From positions 434,001 to 498,000 of the forward strand of contig WSUB01000007.1 of assembly GCA_019633425.1 (NCBI GenBank): a stretch of 64,000 nt of DNA. The letters run 5' to 3'. The notes below the pieces were generated by a model that was not told the origin of the DNA, did no database searches, and worked only from the letters and a program-made list of their open reading frames with translations. The DNA is from Tulasnella sp. 424 (lineage: Eukaryota; Basidiomycota; Agaricomycetes; Cantharellales; Tulasnellaceae). Positions 59,594-64,000 of this stretch are shown one piece after another (position 1 is the first letter of the stretch; every line of letters begins with the position of its first letter). A program made the position numbers and the translations under genes.

Positions 59594-61114
59594 CTGGTTT
59601 AGGGCAGCGATAGGGACGCCGATGTGAGGAGGTACTCAAATGGAAGATTTAGTGTTTCTTTGTGGTCGTGGAGATCGCGTGTAAAGAACTAAAAGATAGT
59701 CGGGTTTGGAGAAACCGCTGCCAAAGGGAGATAAATTCAGTGCCCCTTATAACGAATGGCAGGAATGGCAGGAAGTGCAAATGCCGCACCACTAACCACC
59801 GTGTGGTACAACTGATGACGCGAGGATGAGGCTCGGCCGCTTCGATCATGGAATCCAGCGAGCGCCGATAATGTGATGTGTCACAACCTGAGGAAGCTCC
59901 AAGGGTGGTGAAGCCAGGAAGTTGAGATCCAGCTGAGCAACCCCCCGCAACAATGTTGTTCTGTATCAATCAAGATACCCATTCTACTCGGTAACATGGC
60001 AAACCGTTGTATGGAGGGTTTCGAATGAAAGCGAGAGATAACGCCGGCGATGGTTGCTGACTGGGCGCCTAAGTACCGGGCTTCATCTCGTCCCATAATG
60101 CCTTATTCGCTCCGACTTCCATACGTGTCAGCCCGCCAGCTCGGGGTCTTCATGGTTGCACGAGGGGCTAGTTGTCCGATGAAATCACAATCGTTATGAG
60201 GAAGTGCCGTCCAGGAGGGTCGATCGGATTCGTTACATCGCATTCTCTGCCAGGAACGACGCTAACGCAGTCCTCGATATATCTCTCCATGCGGTCAAAC
60301 ATCCTCCTCTAAGTCGAGGGTACCCTCCGTCACAGTTTTCGGATCTCTGGAATCATCTGGAGTGGAGAGAGCCGTCCGGGCTCTTGGTTTAGAACACTGC
60401 CGTTCATCGAATGAGAAGTGAGCCGAAGAACTTTCGAGATGAACAGTTGTGGAATGCGGTCGCCCTGCAGGGTGCCTTTGTACATATCTTCGAGTCCAGA
60501 GACCCGCTAAGCCAATCAAAGCTAAGTCGAGCTTTTCGATACGTTCATGCTCTCTGCAGAGTGTCCAACCTTTCGGCAATGGACGCTTGCTAATAATATG
60601 GATTGGAAGGAAAGGTTCGAAGTGGTTTGAGATCCATGCCGCGACAAACTTGAAGGCAGACAACGTCACACGTGCTGGAGGCTGAGCAACGCGTTGTCGT
60701 CAGTATGCGCCTCGCACGCCGAGAGATTGCAACTTTGCAGCTGTAATTCATAGAACCCCGCGGCCATTGGTTACGACCCCCGCTGCCCACAACTGAGGTG
60801 AAAAGTCGATCCTGTTCAAGAGTATCATAAGAGATGTTGGACAAACGACACGGCTGGCTAACAGGCGGAGGCCATGATGCAGAGTTTTCACGACGGGGGC
60901 TTCATGTTAGGACTGGGCAGAAGAAGTGGCAAGGCGAAGACACGATCCCTATGCACACGCCGCTATGGACATTTCGTCCAGAATGGGTGAATGAGGTGGC
61001 GCGAATAGAAAGAGTCGCCGAAAATAATTCGATTGTGAGGATGCCCAAGATGTAAAATACAAGGCAGCGTGAATGATGAGTTCGGTATGGAGAACTGGTG
61101 GGCGCGCGAGCACT
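59594..61114. repeat. duplicated spacer, copy 2
   Basis: Second copy of the spacer at 53813-55335. A plus-strand frame at 60834-61055 is open for 73 codons here and for 57 codons in copy 1. Its meaning is unclear. No recognised domain. Confidence 0.5.
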
Positions 61115-61912
61115 TTAGAAAGGCCTCTTCATAAAATCGACCTTGATGTTGGCGCATAACAGGTCTTCGTCATCGACACTATAAGCCCTTACCGCCACTA
61201 CGAACTTGGCTGTGGAGCCGTAAGAGTTCATGAGATCAGCTGACGAGTTGATCATGTGGCTCAGGGAGCACCTACCGCGCGGAATCTCTTTCGGCAGGTC
61301 GACGGTTTGCACCACCTTATGATATCCTTGCTCGACCGGGCATTGGATATCAGCGTTGGCCTTCTCGCTGAGGAATATAAGATAGGTATAAGTGGCTGCC
61401 ACCTGCGCTTCAAATTTCATGACGTACGCTTCTTCGCAAATGTCGAAACGTTTCGAAAGCAACTTGACCAGACCAAGTTTGACAGTGACGTCGGCGTATG
61501 CACCGTCCTACGCGTAAGGGAGTCTCTATCAGACAATTTGTACGTGACTTGCAGCGGCTCTTCTCACCTCGATCGTCTCCTTCGCGGTGCCAATAGCTGT
61601 GATAGTCAAGCTCTGGCCAGGCTCTGGTGGATCCGGGGACACACTAATGGACTGGATTTCAACAATGTCCGTGGGGAGACCTAGGTGGGTATTCAGAAGC
61701 ACGTTTAGCCTCCTTGAATGGTGTGGAACGGTGTGCGGTTGTGCTCAAACAACTATGACGCCACTTCCACACTCACCACAATCCTCCCAAGACCAAGAGT
61801 TCATCGTCTTCATTGGCGAATCATTGGACAACCCAAAGCCGGTCCACGACGGGGCGGCCAAGACGCTTGAGAAGGAAGCAGCAACAGCGAGCAGGGCAAA
61901 AGTCGGACGCAT
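61115..61912 (-). CDS. NPC2: NPC2-like ML-domain lipid transfer protein
   Basis: Five exons on the minus strand: 61912-61777, 61680-61568, 61507-61428, 61367-61276, 61209-61115; 171 residues, the normal length. A signal peptide (MRPTFALLAVAASFSSVLAA) precedes an ML domain: EDCGLPTDIVEIQSISVSP, DPPEPGQSLTITAIGTAKET, GAYADVTVKLGLVKLL, FDICEEAEKANADIQCPVEQ, TVDLPKEIPRAKFVVAVRAY, DDEDLLCANIKVDFM. Cys residues sit where the family has its disulfides. Vacuolar or secreted sterol/phospholipid carrier (NPC2/PG-PI transfer). The gene is the right-hand end of the second tandem unit; its unit 1 twin at 55336-55790 is dead. Confidence 0.92.
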
Positions 61913-62111
61913 CGTCGTTAGGAGGTTGGTCGTGAAGAGGTGAGAGAGATAAAAGACGTATGATGGGCCCTCCCGTTTGGGGTGGGACCGACGGGGTTAA
62001 GGACGGGATTACGTTACGTAAGCCGCGCGAAGGTCCCAAATCGTCACTTGCTGCGCAGACCATCCTTTCCTCTTTTACCTTAACCTCCCTATACCCCCTT
62101 ACTCCTTCAAA
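61913..62111. promoter_or_regulatory. divergent promoter NPC2 / tetraspan gene
   Basis: 199 bases between divergent start codons. The plus side ends in a pyrimidine run (cctttcctcttttaccttaacctcccta) directly upstream of the ATG at 62112. Confidence 0.45.
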
Positions 62112-63583
62112 ATGGCCAAGAGCCATGAATATTGCTGTTGCGGTGAGTGGTGAAACCGTACAATCGAGGCAAATAATTTGACGGGTTGCTCATGTCTTGT
62201 TCGTTTCTTGTTGGAAGCCATTCCCCTGATGAATGTCGGGATCTACCTGGTCATCTTGGAGCAATTCGTCAGTCTGAAGAACCCGCAATGAGAGTATTCG
62301 CTGTTAACTCTGTATGGATTGTCAGACTGTGGCCCTCCTGACTGGCATTTTGACGATTGCAACACCACAACGTGTGTCTTCCAGTTTAGACTGCGCTGCG
62401 CTAGGCAGTGCTTTTGCTGACGCGCGCTTGTCTCCGTAGTCGTCGGCTCGTCAATACCCTCCTTCGCCCCATGGTTAGTTGCTATTGGAGGCTTCGTTCT
62501 GTGTGGTGTTCAAGCGTTGGGTTTCCTCGGCGTATTCAAAGTGGGTCTTGGCAAATAAGTATGCCGGTCGTCTTGCGTGGCGCTAACGTCTTGCCCTCAA
62601 CAGGAGAAAGCCACCCTATTCCAGCGCTACGTCCAGATAAATGCTGCAGTTGTCTCCTATATCTTCTCTGTGTCTGCGGCATGGATCATCGTCTCGGCCA
62701 CCCGACACACGACCGCAACCGATGATTGTGTGCAGAATTTCTTTGCAGCAAACGCCACCAGCGCCGATCAAGCCGGTGTCTTCGCTGATGACGGCCAAGG
62801 TCCCACCATCTGCAATATCTTTACTTGGGTCTCTGTCGGAATTATGGGAGGCCTCTGGCTTATCATGCTGATATTCCAAGTAAGTCGAGCGATAAATTGT
62901 ATCTGCCATTTGCTGACCTCCTTGCCTGAAGGGCTACTTACTCTTGGTATGCCGGTGGTACAGCGTTTCTCAGTTGGCTGATCATTCGAAGTATTACTCC
63001 ATCTACTCGGTCAACCCGCCAGATGGCATTGCACTCGGTGATCGACAGCGCGGGGAGGATGCATGGGACCCTCGACCATCCACCGAATCTTGGTCCAGAG
63101 GTGGAATGAGCCCAGGAGCTACCCAGCCTATGTTTGGGGCCGGGGCCCACAGTCGCCAGAACAGCGACGCTATGGAACGGCCCTACGGGGTTTCTGCTGC
63201 CGATGCTTATGCAGAGAAGAAACCTGCGTATGGGTACCGTGATGATTCTCCCGGTCACAGCTACCCCGATCAAGCATACGTTAATGAATCTGAGGCTCCA
63301 ACACCGGTTGCTCTCACCTCGCCGGAACAGCGATTCAAAGGCGAACCAGACCCGTATGCCAATACCCAAGCTGGAATGTCCTTACCGCCTGGTGCTATGT
63401 ATCCAGGTAAAGTATCCACCTTCGACATTCGAAACCCTAATGCTGACCGACCGTTTTCTGTTGATAGCTGAGGGTCAGTTCGGTCGAAAAACTCCACGAG
63501 CTGCAGACGCTTACGCGAATTATCCAGCCCAAGGCTACGCTCCGTCTTACCAAACTGAGGACCCATTCTATAGAAGCCGATAA
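62112..63583 (+). CDS. tetraspan-like four-TM protein
   Basis: Seven exons: 62112-62142, 62218-62267, 62326-62371, 62440-62540, 62604-62879, 62932-63406, 63468-63583; 364 residues. The start MAKSHEYCCCAIPLMNVGIY has a Cys triplet that could be palmitoylated. TM1 covers LMNVGIYLVILEQFTVALLT. TM2 is in FAPWLVAIGGFVLCGVQALG. TM3 is AAVVSYIFSVSAAWIIVSAT. TM4 is FTWVSVGIMGGLWLIMLIFQ. The loop between TM3 and TM4 has Cys residues (DDCVQNFF, PTICNIF). The long cytosolic C-terminus is Pro/Tyr/Ser-rich (RDDSPGHSYPDQAYVNESEA). This is a common but uncharacterised agaricomycete membrane family of tetraspanin-like topology; it lacks a clear CCG motif, so true tetraspanin identity is not claimed. Exons 1-4 are very short; all donors are GT. 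Confidence 0.8.
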
Positions 63584-64000
63584 TCATCCGACTATCTGTT
63601 CATTATTTGAAGACCAATCGTCACTTCTCCCTCCCATTCTCCAGTCTCGCCTCACGTATCGTTCTTTTTCTCGTTCTTCGGTCTCCCTTCTAGCTTCGCT
63701 TTCATTCCATCGCATCGGACAATCTCCTTCACGTTGTATCATTGAATACATTGACCATCGTCCTAGTGACTATAGACTAGGCCACCGTACCAGAAAGACC
63801 ACCAAGCCGCGGCGCTTTGGTCCCGTTACAGGGCCCAGAAAGAGACTCCCTAAGGGGTTTAAGATTGCACTCATCTCAGATCGCTTTGGGGAACGATTGT
63901 TGGTCTTCCGCTCGTCTTCTCCTTCGGATCAAGGCGGGATGCTTTCGTCGTTGATCCCGGTTGAGGTCGCTTGCGGTTGTCAATATTCTTCGGGACTTGC
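63584..64000. other. 3' flank, no gene seen
   Basis: T/C-rich 3' region of the tetraspan gene, then sequence up to the window edge without a supported frame. Confidence 0.35.

Overview
The window is nuclear DNA of a filamentous basidiomycete, most likely Agaricomycotina. Nearly every gene is cut by many 45-100 nt introns with GTRNGT donors, CTRAY-like branch sites and YAG acceptors. Recognisable families include an SLA2/End4 homologue, a RAX1-like RGS protein, a tetraspan protein with a CCC start, an F-box protein with a mushroom-type body and a GPI-anchored kelch-like protein. The genus cannot be named from sequence alone. All gene models were spliced by eye. Exon phases were checked, and each listed model closes in frame; that supports the models but does not replace transcript evidence.

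Layout. 0.5-4 kb: an unknown secreted or anchored protein and a two-repeat DM9 (DUF3421) protein. 5-20.3 kb: an imperfect tandem duplication of a housekeeping block. The complete version (10.5-20.3 kb) is aspartyl-tRNA synthetase, mitochondrial aspartate aminotransferase, SURF1 (minus strand) and SLA2. The upstream version (5.1-10.2 kb) has lost the aminotransferase and SURF1 and carries a 3'-truncated SLA2. 21.1-33.8 kb: a proteinase K-type subtilase, an F-box gene (minus), a small orphan, two broken copies of the subtilase tail, and three RNase III-fold genes. Only the last RNase III-fold gene keeps its dsRNA-binding domain. 34.4-38.1 kb: two near-identical Old Yellow Enzyme genes in tandem. 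38.4-41 kb: a divergent pair, an Mpo1/DUF962 protein (minus) and a GPI-anchored kelch-like protein (plus). 42.6-47.3 kb: a SNF2-family RING helicase of the HLTF/Rad5/Uls1 group. 48-61.9 kb: another imperfect tandem duplication, of RAX1 - kinase/TPR gene (minus) - spacer - NPC2 (minus). It left an intact RAX1 at the left end, an intact NPC2 at the right end, two kinase/TPR genes, and an NPC2 pseudogene joined to a RAX1 relic in the middle. 62.1-63.6 kb: a tetraspan-like four-TM protein.

The theme of the window is repeated local duplication followed by reciprocal decay: four separate clusters within 64 kb. The most interesting items are the RNase III-like array with degenerate catalytic residues, the paired kinase-TPR proteins (a receptor-like architecture), the second AspRS with substitutions in conserved motifs, and an SLA2 paralogue without its actin-binding module. 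I saw no CRISPR array, no rRNA, no convincing tRNA and no intact transposon.
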